A program made the translations under genes and the position numbers. Positions 1 to 10,300 of a stretch of 64,000 bases of DNA are shown here, piece by piece. A model generated the notes under the pieces. That model was not told the DNA's origin and did not search any database. It was given only the letters and a program-made list of their open reading frames with translations. This stretch comes from Ricinus communis (Eukaryota; Streptophyta; Magnoliopsida; Malpighiales; Euphorbiaceae), in assembly GCF_019578655.1 (NCBI RefSeq), contig NC_063257.1:30477159-30541158 (forward strand). The letters are read 5' to 3'. Positions within the stretch are counted from its first letter, which is position 1. Every line of letters starts with the position of its first letter.

Positions 1-96
1 CACTGGAAGAATCCATTTTGTTATTGTAGAAAAGGGGAAAAGAATAACTGAAAGAAAGGAAATCAATTAGTTATTTATCAAAGTTTCGTTTATTCA

Positions 97-450
97 ATGA
101 CCAAAATTAGACGAGGATATATAGCTCGGAGGCGTAGAATAAAAATTCGTTTATTCGCATCAAGCTTTCACGGGGCTCATTCAAGACTTACTCGAACTAT
201 TATTCAACAAAAAATAAGAGCTTTGGCTTTGACCCATCGGGATAAAGATAGGCAAAAAAGAAATTTTCGTCGTTTGTGGGTCACTCGGATAAATGCAGTA
301 ATTCGCGAGAATAGGGTATCCTATAGTTATAGTAGATTAATAAATAATCTGTACAAGAGACAGTTGCTTCTTAATCATAAAATACTTGCACAAATAGCTA
401 TATTAAATAGGAATTGCCTTTATATGATTTCAAATGACATTATCAAATAA
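97..450 (+). CDS. rpl20: Plastid ribosomal protein L20 (nuclear-inserted copy)
   Basis: A 117-residue product starting [14 protein letters not shown] and ending [11 protein letters not shown] matches plastid bL20 over its full length. The basic N-terminal arm and the [20 protein letters not shown] segment are typical of this 23S rRNA-binding protein of the plastid large subunit. The frame is uninterrupted and of ordinary length. It converges on rps18 across a 269-bp spacer, as in plastomes. Inside a nuclear insertion it has no plastid promoter context and is probably not expressed, so the open frame more likely reflects a recent transfer than function. If the contig end were really plastid DNA, it would be the functional gene. 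Confidence 0.93.
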   Translation: MTKIRRGYIARRRRIKIRLFASSFHGAHSRLTRTIIQQKIRALALTHRDKDRQKRNFRRLWVTRINAVIRENRVSYSYSRLINNLYKRQLLLNHKILAQIAILNRNCLYMISNDIIK

Positions 451-519
451 GGAAATTGGAAAGAATCTATGAAATATTTAACATGGAATTCCCTGAAGAA
501 TGAATTCCGGGAAGGTAGA

Positions 520-569
520 ATAGAAATTAGTATGATAAAATATGATAGAAATTAGTATGATAAAATATG
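520..569. repeat. 25-bp tandem duplication in rpl20-rps18 spacer
   Basis: A 25-bp unit starting ATAGAAATTAGTATG occurs twice back to back (520-544 and 545-569). This kind of short slippage duplication is common in plastid spacers. Confidence 0.85.
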
Positions 570-719
570 ATGATAATATAATCAAGTATAAAGTAGTCAA
601 ACTGAACAAAAACATTCAATAAAAAAAATTTCTTTTTACCCAACTCAAATTTGGATTTTCGGATTTTTTGAACAAAACATTAATGTAGGTTTAAATTAAA
701 TTCAGATTTGAATTTTGAT

Positions 720-1042
720 TCAATTGAGGAGTAAGCCTATTTTTCTGGTTCTAAGATCAGTAGTTATAGTGACCAGCTCGCTTTTTTTCAAATTGTTTTT
801 CATTATTAAGAAAAGGTAACGAAGATAAAATACAAGCTTGTTTTATAGCAATAGTAATTAATCGTTGTTGTTTTAAACTCAATCTATTCACCCGTCTAGA
901 TAATATTTTTCCTTGTTCACTAATAAATCGACTAATTAGACTCATGTTTCTATAATCAATTCGATCCCCCGATTGGATCGGGGGCAAACGCCTCTGAAAA
1001 GATCGGCTTGGACTTAAGAAAAGGCCGTTTGGATTTATCCAT
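720..1042 (-). pseudogene. rps18: Plastid ribosomal protein S18, double frameshift
   Basis: Read from the ATG at 1042, the product begins [12 protein letters not shown] like plastid bS18. It then loses frame because of one extra base just after the twelfth codon (CCGATC where CGATC is expected). The conserved body ([20 protein letters not shown] through [11 protein letters not shown]) continues in the shifted frame. A second extra base, in an A-run near 790, moves the tail to a frame ending ITTDLRTRK, while the current frame stops at 757. The ATG-to-stop span of 323 bp is two bases over a multiple of three, which fits two single-base insertions. Both could be decay in the nucleus or homopolymer sequencing errors. 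S18 would sit in the plastid small subunit. It lies downstream of rpl33 on the same strand, as in the plastid operon. Confidence 0.88.
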
Positions 1043-1174
1043 GGTTTGTTTATTCCTTATTTGAAAATCCTATTTCGTTCAATTGGATCAAAAATGATTT
1101 AGAATTAAGAAATAGGATTTTGCTTGTTTATTTTATATTTAAATATATATATAATTTATATATAATTTTAATAT

Positions 1175-1216
1175 ATGTTAATATATTGTTAATATATGTT
1201 AACAATATATTAACAT
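1175..1216. other. Perfect 18-bp inverted repeat between rpl33 and rps18
   Basis: ATGTTAATATATTGTTAA at 1175-1192 is followed after the 6-nt loop TATATG by its exact reverse complement at 1199-1216. It lies downstream of rpl33 in a very A+T-rich spacer. Such hairpins often end or stabilise plastid transcripts; that role is inferred here. Confidence 0.8.
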
Positions 1217-1286
1217 AACATATTATATATTAATATGTCATTTTTCATCTTTCTTGTAAAGGTAACACGCAGGCGACCGGTTCCGT

Positions 1287-1487
1287 CTATTTCTTTATCT
1301 CTCCGTGAATTGTATGTTTGTAACAATAGGGACATAATTTTCTCAATTCCAATCGACTAGGCGTATTATGTCGATTCTTTTGAGTAATATATCTGGAAAT
1401 ACCTGTTGATTTTTTATTAACACTGTTTTGAACACAACTAGTACATTCTAAAATAACCCTTACTCGGACATCTTTACCCTTGGCCAT
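1287..1487 (-). CDS. rpl33: Plastid ribosomal protein L33 (nuclear-inserted copy)
   Basis: A 66-residue frame, [18 protein letters not shown]...[15 protein letters not shown], matches plastid bL33 from end to end. The two cysteine pairs (CTSC and CPYC) that form the zinc-ribbon-like fold are present, as is the [17 protein letters not shown] core. The length is exactly usual. It sits between psaJ upstream and rps18 downstream on the same strand, as in the plastid psaJ-rpl33-rps18 operon. The frame is intact although the adjacent rps18 is broken. As part of a nuclear insertion it is probably untranscribed. Confidence 0.92.
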   Translation of the reverse strand: MAKGKDVRVRVILECTSCVQNSVNKKSTGISRYITQKNRHNTPSRLELRKLCPYCYKHTIHGEIKK

Positions 1488-1963
1488 GAACCTCCTTGGA
1501 GTTTTTATTCACTCAACTCTTCAATTTTCTGATCCAAAGTGAAGAAGAAAGGAACGAAAAAAATATAAGTTGCTAACTCGAAATCCAATTTTGAAAGATT
1601 TCATTGCAACTAATATAGTAATAATAAGTAATACAAAGATTCTAAACTATATTTAGATTATAAGTTTAGATTAGAATCACGATGTGATATTTCATTTAAG
1701 CATCTTGTATAATCGTTGTTGCAATAATCAAATTTCTACTTCCCTTCTCTTATCTTAATTTAATAATTTAATTGAAGTTAGTTTACTTTACTTGAAGCTA
1801 GGGCCCCAAGTTCCGAATTTTATTTTGCTGCGGTTGAATCCACTTTTATTCTTTTTTCTTTACTAACTTATTCTAATTAAATAAAAAAAGAGGAGGGCGG
1901 TAGTCACGGATATTTAATTGTATCTCTAATCTTCTTCACCCCCACTTGCAGCGCCGTTGATAA

Positions 1964-2098
1964 CTAGAATGAAAAAAAGGGGAATGTCAACGCATCCGAG
2001 AAAAAATGATTGATCTCAATCAATAGACTTGCTAAAGACGCAAACCATAGAGTACTTATTACCGGTGCCACAGATAGATATGTTTTTAGATCTCGCAT
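1964..2098 (-). CDS. psaJ: Photosystem I subunit IX, PsaJ (nuclear-inserted copy)
   Basis: The small frame from the ATG at 2098 to the TAG at 1964-1966 encodes 44 residues, beginning [13 protein letters not shown] and ending [14 protein letters not shown]. This is the length and sequence of plastid PsaJ, a single-span thylakoid protein that helps stabilise the PsaF side of photosystem I. The hydrophobic stretch [14 protein letters not shown] is the membrane span. It is the first gene of the plastid psaJ-rpl33-rps18 cluster and keeps that position and strand here. The frame is intact, but expression from a nuclear insertion is unlikely. Confidence 0.9.
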   Translation of the reverse strand: MRDLKTYLSVAPVISTLWFASLASLLIEINHFFSDALTFPFFSF

Positions 2099-2931
2099 TT
2101 AAAACCCTCCTTCTTTATTCTTTATTGTTATTGTAATAAATAATGTTTATTTTATTGTAATAATATATAATGATTATACATATATAATCAGGCGATTGAA
2201 AAAAAATGAGTGGACGGTTAGGAACACCAAGATACACAAAGGATTAGTAATAGAGATTTTTTAAAATTATCTATTTTAATTATCTATCTAAAATTTTAAT
2301 TATCTATCTAAAAGGATATTTCCGTAAAATATAAAAGTATATTAATTGGGGCTTTAAGTTGGTAGAAATGATCGGTACTCCCCATGATTCAGATCCAGTA
2401 TGCTCCATCGATTAAAGAAATGACTATCAGGAACGAAATAATCCTTTCCCTTTTTGAATCCCCTTTTTCTTTTTCTTTTTTTCAGAAAGAAGAATAGGAA
2501 CGAAAAAAAAGAATCTAAATCTAATTACAATAAAAAATCAATCCTTTTTTTGCTTTTTTCCTATATCTATATTCATATAGATGGAATTCGTATCATAATT
2601 CGGAATATCTAATTCTTTTTCGTAATAAAAGACAATAGGTTGAAATATCTCTTTGTAGTTTTACAAAGAATATTTTTTTAAATAAATTAAAAAGAGTAAT
2701 AAAGAGTATTTTATTGAAAAATTTTGAAGTTATTACTCAAGAAAGAAAAATTTAAACTATTAAAGGATGAGATCAATTCAGAAGTACTTTTTTGTGAGTA
2801 TTATAACAGAAAGAATTTCATTGCGCAAATTTTGGAATGTCGATAGATTTATTTTATTTTGATCCTATATATCCTACAAATATAGCAAAATAAATAATAG
2901 GATCTCCTTAAATTTATTTATGGCCTTTGAG
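2099..2931. other. A+T-rich plastid-like non-coding DNA containing the junction of two plastid segments
   Basis: About 830 bp without a gene. The left part should be the region upstream of psaJ. The right end must be the 3' part of the ndhA intron, because domain V follows at 2932. I see no trnP or trnW, the usual next neighbours of psaJ, so the join falls before them. I could not place its exact base or name the piece around 2200-2460. Confidence 0.5.
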
Positions 2932-2966
2932 GAGCTGTATGAGGTGAGAATCTCATGTACGGTTCT
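2932..2966 (+). other. Group II intron domain V of the ndhA intron
   Basis: GAGCTGTATGAGG, a GTGAGAA-type loop, then TCTCATGTACGGTTCT form the 34-nt hairpin with the bulge and terminal loop typical of group II domain V. It is followed by a domain VI-like stretch and then by ndhA exon 2 at about 3013, the expected spacing for the plastid ndhA intron 3' end. Confidence 0.85.
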
Positions 2967-3012
2967 GTAATAGCGATGGGAACAGTGATGTTCTCGCCGA
3001 CTATGATTATCT

Positions 3013-3264
3013 AACAGTTCAAGTACAGTTGATATAGTTGAGGCACAATCAAAATCGGGTTTTTTGGGGTGGAATTTGTGGCGTCAACCAATAGGATTTA
3101 TCATTTTTTTTATTTCTTCTCTAGCAGAATGTGAGAGATTACCTTTTGATTTACCAGATGTAGAAGAAGAATTAGTAGTAGGTTATCAAACCGAATATTC
3201 AGGTATCAAATTTGGTTTATTTTAGATTGCTTCCTATCTAAACTTATTAGTTTCTTCATTATTT
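3013..3264 (+). pseudogene. ndhA: ndhA exon 2 fragment, nonsense-mutated and truncated
   Basis: The frame from AAC at 3013 reads [20 protein letters not shown], then [20 protein letters not shown] and [20 protein letters not shown]. This is the start of exon 2 of NdhA, a membrane subunit of the plastid NDH complex and homologue of respiratory ND1. A TAG at 3223-3225 replaces the tyrosine codon expected after FGLF. The same frame continues as ASYLNLLVSSLF until about 3264, where ndhA sequence ends and satellite starts. The four bases TTGT are shared by ndhA and the satellite at the break. Exon 1 and the rest of exon 2 are missing, so this is a dead fragment. Confidence 0.9.
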
Positions 3265-4634
3265 GTTTTCTAATATTGATAAATATACCCCTATTACGGT
3301 GTTGTTTTCTAATATTGACAAATATACCCCTCTTACGGGGTTGTTTTCTTATATTAAAAAATATACCTCTTTTTTGAGGTTGTGTTCTCATGTTGAGAGA
3401 TATACTGCACTTACGGGGTTGTTTTCTAAGATTGACAAACATACCTCTCTTACGGGGTTGTTTTCTAATATTGACAAATATACCCCTCTTACGGGGTTCT
3501 TGTCTAATATTGACAAGTATACCCCTCTTACAGGGTTGTTTTCTTGTATTATAAAATATACCACTTTTTTGAGGATGTTTTCTAAGGTTGAAAGATATAC
3601 TGCTCTTACGGGGTTGTTATCTAATATTGACAAACATACCCCTCTTACGGGGTTGTTTTCTAATATTGACAAACATACCCCTATTACGGTGTTGTTTTCT
3701 TGTATTATAAAATTAACACATTGAAGGGGTTGTTTTCTTATATTGATAAATATACCCCTCTCACGGGCTTATTTTTCTAATATTGACAAATATACCCCTC
3801 TGACGGGGTTGCTTTCTCATATTGACAAATATACCCCTCTTACGGGGTTGTTTTCTTGTATTATAAAATATAACACTTTTTTAGGGTTGTTTTCTAATGT
3901 TGAAAGATATACTGCTCTTACGGGGTTGTTATCTAATATTGACAAACATACCCCTCTTACGGGGTTGTTTTCTAATATTGACACACATACCCCTCTTACG
4001 GGGTTATTTTCTCATATTAAAAAAAAAACCATTTTTTTGGGGTTGTTTTCTCATGTTGAAAGATATACTGCACTTACGGGGTTATTTTCTAAAATTGACA
4101 AACATAGCCCTCTCACGGGGTTATTTTCTAATATTGACAAACATGCCCCTCATACGGGATTGTTTTCTAATATTGAAAAATATACCCCTATTACGGTGTT
4201 GTTTTCTCATATTGACAAATATACCCCTCTTACGGGGTTGTTTTCTCATATTGACAAATATACCCCTCTTACGGGGTTGTTTTCTAATATTGACAAATAT
4301 ACCCCTCTTACGGGGTTGTTTTCTTGTATTAGAAAATATATCACTTTTTTGGGGTTGTTTTCTCATGTTGAAATATATACTGCTCTAATGGGGTTGTTAT
4401 CTAATATTGACAAACATACCCCTCTTACGGGGTTGTTTTCTAATATTGACAAACATACCCCTATTACGGTGTTGTTTTCTTGTATTATAAAATTAACACA
4501 TGGAAGGGGTTGTTTTCTTTTATTGATAAATATACCCCTCTCACGGGCTTATTTTTCTAATATTGACAAATATACCCCTCTCACGGGGTTGTTTTCTCAT
4601 ATTGACAAATATACCCCTCTTACGGGGTTGTTTT

Positions 4635-5100
4635 CTCGTATTAAAAAATATACCACTTTTTTGGGGTTGTTTTCTAATGTTGACAAACATACCCCTCTTA
4701 CGGGGTTGTTTTCTAATATTGATAAATATACCCCTATTACGGTGTTGTTTTCTCATATTGACAAATATACCCCTCTTACGGGGTTGTTTTCTAATATTGA
4801 CAAATATACCCCTCTTACGGGGTTGTTTTCTTGTATTAGAAAATATATCACTTTTTTGGGGTTGTTTTCTCATGTTGAAAGATATACCCTTCTTAAGGGG
4901 TTGTTTTCTATTATTGACAAATATACCCTTCTTACGGGGTTGTTTTCTCATATTAAAAAATATACCACTTTTTTGGTGTTGTTTTCTCATGTTGAAAGAT
5001 ATACTGCACTTACGGGGTTGTTTTCTAATATTGACAAACATACCCCTCTCACGGGGTTGTTTTAATATTGACAAATATACCCCTCTTACGGGGTTGTTTT
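4635..5100. repeat. Example 466-bp higher-order unit (12-mer) in array 1
   Basis: From the CTCGTATTAAAAAATA monomer at 4635 to its next occurrence at 5101 there are twelve monomers of distinct classes, eleven of 39 bp and one of 37 bp. The class order in 13-mer labels is SRIKK, SNVDK, SNIDK..ITV, SHIDK, SNIDK, SCIRK, SHVER..LLK, SIIDK, SHIKK, SHVER..ALT, SNIDKH, NIDK. Variants of this order recur through the array. Confidence 0.8.
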
Positions 5101-7399
5101 CTCGTATTAAAAAATATACCACTTTTTTGGGGTTGTTTTCTAATGTTGACAAACATACCCCTCTTACGGGGTTGTTTTCTAATATTGATAAATATACCCC
5201 TATTACGGTGTTGTTTTCTCATATTGACAAATATACCCCTCTTACGGGGTTGTTTTCTCATATTGACAAATATACCCCTCTTACAGGGTTGTTTTCTCGT
5301 ATTAGAAAATATATCACTTTTTTGGGTTTTTCTCATGTTGAAAGATATAACCTTCTTAAGGGGTTATTTTCTCGTATTAAAAAAAAAACCACTTTTTTGG
5401 GGTTGTTTTCTCATGTTGAAAGATATACCTTTTTTAAGGGGTTGTTTTCTATTATTGACAAATATACCCTTCTTACGGGGTTGTTTTCTCATATTAAAAA
5501 ATATACCACTTTTTTGGTGTTGTTTTCTCATGTTGAAAGATATACTGCACTTACGGGGTTATTTTCTAATATTGACAAACATACCCCTCTCACGGGGTTG
5601 TTTTCTAATATTGACAAATATACCCCTCTTACGGGGTTGTTTTCTCGTATTAAAAAATATACCACTTTTTTGGGGTTGTTATCTAATGTTGACAAACAAA
5701 CCCCTCTTAGGGTGTAATTTTCTAATATTGATAAATATACCCCTATTACGGTGTTGTTTTCTCATATTGACAGATATACCCCTCTTACGGGGTTGTTTTC
5801 TCATATTGACAAATATACCCCTCTTACAGGGTTGTTTTCTCGTATTAGAAAATATATCACTTTTTTGAGTTTTTTCTCATGTTGAAAGATATAACCTTCT
5901 TAAGGGGTTATTTTCTCGTATTAAAAAAAAAACCACTTTTTTGGGGTTGTTTTCTCATGTTGAAAGATATACTGCACTTACGGGGTTGTTTTCTAAAATT
6001 GACACACATAGCCCTCTCACGGGGTTATTTTCTAATATTGACAAACATGCCCCTCTTATGGGGTTGTTTTCTAATATTGATAAATATACCCCTATTACGG
6101 TGTTGTTTTCTCATATTGACAAATATACCCCTCTAACGGGGTTGTTTTCTTATATTAAAAAATATACCACTTTTTTGGGGTTGTTTTCTCATGTTGAAAG
6201 ATATACTGCACTTACGGGGTTGTTTTCTAATATTGACAAACATACCCCTCTCACGGGGTTATTTTCTAATATTGACAAATATACCCCTCTTACGGGGTTG
6301 TTTTCTAATATTGACAAATATACCACTCTTACGGGGTTGTTTTCTTGTATTATAAAATATTCCACTTTTTTGGGTTTGTTTTCTAATGTTGAAAGATATA
6401 CTGCTCTTACGAGGTTGTTTCCTAATATTGACAAACATACCCCTCTTACGGGGTTGTCTTCTAATATTCACAAACATACCACTGTTACGGTGTTATTTTC
6501 TTGTATTATAAAATTAACACATTGAAGGGCTTGTTTTCTTATATTGATAAATATACCCCTCTCACGGGGTTATTTTCTAATATTGACAAATATACCCCTC
6601 TTACGGGGTTATTTTCTCACATTGACAAATATACTCCTCTAACGGGGTTTTTTGTAAAATTGACAAATATATCCTTCTTACGGGGTTGTTTTCTTGTACT
6701 AGAAAATATATCACTTTTTTGGGGTTGTTTTCTCATGTTGAAAGATACACTCTTCCTAAGGGGTTGTTTTCTATTATTGACAAATATACACCTCTTACGG
6801 GGTTGTTTTCTCGTATTAAAAAATATACCACTTTTTTGGGGTTGTTTTCTCATGTTGAAAGATATACTGCACTTACGGGGTTGTTTTCTAATATTGACAA
6901 ACATACCCCTCTCAGAGGGTTGTTTTCTAATATTAACAAATATACCCCTCTTACGGGGTTGTTTTCTCATATTGAAATATATACCCCTCTTACGGGGTTG
7001 TTTTGTAATATTGACAAATATACCCCTCTTACGGGGTTATTTTCTCATATTAAAAAATATACCACTTTTTTGGGGTTGTTTTCTAATGTAGGAAGATATA
7101 CTGCTCTTACGGGGTTGTTTTGTAATATTGACAAACATACCCCTCTTATGGGGTTGTTTTCTAATATTGACAAAAATACCCCTCTCACGGGGTTGTTTTC
7201 TAATATTGATAAATATACCCCTCTTACGGGGTTGTTTTCTTGTATTATAAAATATACCACTTTTTTGTGGTTGTTTTCTAATGTTGAAAGATATACTGCT
7301 TTTACGGGCTTGCTTTCTAATATTGACAAACGTACCCCTCTTACAGGGTCGTTTTCTAATATTGACAAACATACCTCTCTTACGGGTTTGTTTTCTAAT

Positions 7400-10300
7400 A
7401 TTGATAAATATACCCCTATAATGGTGTTGTTTTCTCATATTGATTAATATACCCCTCTTACGGGGTTCTTTTCTAATATTGACAAATATACCCCTCTTGC
7501 GGGGTTGTTTTCTTGTATTAGAAAATATATCACTTTTTTGGGGTTGTTTTCGCATGTTGAAAGATATACCCTTTTTAAGGGGTTGCTTTCTATTTTTGAC
7601 AAATATACCCCTCTTATGTGGTTGTTTTCTCATATTAAAAAATATACCACTTTTTAGGGGTTGTTTTCTCCTGTTGAAAGATATACTACACTTACGGGGT
7701 TGTTTTCTAATACTGACAAACATACCCCTCTCACGGGGTTATTTTAATATTGACAAATATACCCCTTTTACGGGGTTGTTTTCTCGTATAAAAAAATATA
7801 CCACTTTTTTGGGGTTGTTTTCAAATGTTGAGAAACAAACCCCTCTTACGGGGTTGTTTTATAATATTGATAAATATACCCCTATTACGGTGTTGTTTTC
7901 TCATATTGAAAAATATACCCCTCTTACGGGGTTGTTTTCTAATATTGACAAATATACCCTTCTTACGGGCTTGTTTTCTTATATTAAAAAATATACCTCT
8001 TTTTTGGGATTGTTTTCTCATTTTGAGAGATATAATGCACCTACGGGGTTGTTTTCTAATAATGTCAAACATACCTCTCTTACGCGGTTGTTTTCTAATA
8101 TTATCAAATATTCCCCTCTTACGGGGTTGTTTTCTAATATTGACAAATATACCCCTCTTACGGGGTTGTTTTTTTGTATTATAAAATATACCACTTTTTT
8201 GGGGTTGTTTTCTAATGTTGAAAGATATACTGCTCTTACGGGGTTGTTATCTAATATTCACAAACGTACCCCTCTTACGGGGTTATTTTCTAATATTGAC
8301 AAACATACCCCTATTACGGTGTTGTTTTCTTGTATTATTAAATTAACACATTGAAGGGGTTGTTCTCTTGTATTGATAAATATTCCCCTCTCACGGGCTT
8401 ATTTTTCTAATATTGACAAATATACCCCTCTGACGGGGTTGCTTTCTCATATTCACAAATATACCCCTCTTACGGGGTTGTTCTCTAATATTGACAAATA
8501 TACCCCTCTTACGGGGTTGTTTTCTAATGTGGACAAACAAACCCCTCTAACGGGGTTGTTTTCTAATATTGATAAATATACCCCTATTACGGTGTTCTTT
8601 TCTCATATTGACAAATATATCCCTTTTACGGGGTTGTTTTCTAATATTGACAAATATACCCCTCTTACGGGGTTGTTTTCTTGTATTAGATAATATATCA
8701 CTTTTTTGGGCTTGTTTTCTCATGTTGAAAGATATACCCTTTTTAACGGGCTGTTTTCTATTATTGACAAATAAAGCCTTCTTACGGGGTTGTCTTATCA
8801 TATTAAAAAATATACCACTTTTTTAGGATTGTTTTCTCGTGTTGAAAGATATACTGCACTTACGGGGTTGTTTTCTAATATGGACAAACTTACCCCTCTC
8901 TTGGGGTTGTTTTCTAAATATATCCCCCTTACGGTGTTGTTTTCTCATATTGACAGATATACCCCTCTTACGGGGTTGTTTTCTCATATTGACACATATA
9001 CCCCTCTTACGGGGTTGTTTTCTTGTATTAGAAAATATATCACTTTTTGGGGTTGTTTTCTCATGTTGAAAGATATACCCCTCTTAAGGGGTTGTTTTGT
9101 AATATTGACAAATATACCCCTCTTATGGGGTTGTTTTCTCGTATTAAAAAATATGCCACTTTTTTGGGGTTGTTTTCTAATGTGGGAGGATATACTGCTC
9201 TTACGGGGTTGTTTTGTATTACTGACAAACATACCCCTCTTATGGGGTTGTTTTCTAATATTGACAAATATACCCCTCTTACAGGGTTGTTTTCTAATAT
9301 TGATAAATATACCCCTCTTACGGGGTTGTTTTCTTGTATTATAAAATATACCACTTTTTTGGGGTTGTTTTCTAATCTTGAAAGATATACTGCTTTTACG
9401 GGCTTATTTTCTAATATTGACAAACATACCCCTCTTACGGGGTTGTTTTCTAATATTGACAAACATACCCCTCTTACGGGGTTGTTTTCTAATATTGATA
9501 AATATACCCCTATTATGGTGTTGTTTTCTCATATTGATAAATATACCCTCTTACGGGGTTGTTTTCTAATATTGACAAATATACCCCTCTTACGGGGTTG
9601 TTTTCTTGTATTAGAAAATATATCACTTTTTTGGGGTTGTTTTCTCATGTTGAAAGATATACCCTTCTTAAGGGGTTGTTTTCTATTATTGACAAATATA
9701 CCCCTCTTACGGGGTTGTTTTCTCATATTAAAAAATATACCACTTTTTTGGGTTGTTTTCTCATGTTGAAAGATATACTACACTAACTGGGATATTTTCT
9801 AATATGGACAAACTTACCCCTCTCATGGGGTTGTTTTAATATTGACAAATATACCCCTCTTATGGGTTTGTTTTCTCGTATTAAAAAATATACCACTTTT
9901 TTGGGGTTGTTTTCAAATGTTGAGAAACAAACCCCTCTTAAGGGGTTGTTTTCTAATATTGATAAATATAACCCGATTACGGTGTTGTTTTCTCATATTG
10001 ACAAATTACACCTCTTACAGGGTTGTTTTCTCATATTGACCAATATACCCCTCTAACGGGGTTGTTTTCTTGTATTATAAAATATACCACTTTTTTGGGG
10101 TTGTTTTCTAATGTTGACAAACATACCCCTCTAACGGGGTTGTTTTCTAATATTGATAAATATACCCCTATTACGGTGTTGTTTTCTCATATTGACAAAT
10201 ATACCGCTCTTACGGGGTTGTTTTCTCGTATTAAAAAATAAACCACTTTTTTGGGGTTGTTTTCTAATGTGGGAAGATATACTGCTCTTACGGGGTTGTT

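Larger units (their letters stand above)
1..3264. other. Plastid DNA inserted in the nuclear genome (NUPT), composite
   Basis: The block carries plastid genes in two groups. rpl20 (+) converges on rps18, rpl33 and psaJ (-), the order found in the large single-copy region of angiosperm plastomes. This is followed by the end of the ndhA group II intron and part of ndhA exon 2, normally in the small single-copy region. The junction between the two sources lies somewhere in 2099-2930. The block runs directly into nuclear satellite at about 3264. Frameshifts in rps18 and a nonsense codon in ndhA indicate decay without selection. That this is nuclear rather than plastid is inferred from the satellite and retrotransposon neighbours; a chimeric assembly is the alternative. 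Spacers at 451-719, 1043-1286 and 1488-1963 are A+T-rich and hold no further gene that I recognise. Confidence 0.85.

Noticed and set aside
757..987. A 76-residue rps18 starting at a TTG codon
   Set aside because: The normal ATG start is present at 1042, with the conserved N-terminus in another frame. The shorter frame is a frameshift product, not an alternative gene.
1..3264. Window start as genuine plastid genome
   Set aside because: The fusion of psaJ with ndhA segments, the frameshifts and nonsense codon, and the direct passage into satellite and retroelements argue for a nuclear insertion, although a chimeric contig cannot be excluded.
3743..5065. A 440-codon open frame of 13-residue repeats (LFSNIDKYTPLTG type) as a repeat-protein gene
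   Set aside because: Equally long frames exist in other plus and minus frames of the same DNA. The frame follows from a 39-bp period, and it starts and ends at arbitrary 38- or 37-bp variants.
8983..9232. Basic minus-strand frames (RKQPRKRGIFVNI repeats) as a nucleic-acid-binding protein
   Set aside because: The basic composition is just the reverse-strand reading of the same monomer and is broken wherever a 38- or 37-bp unit occurs.
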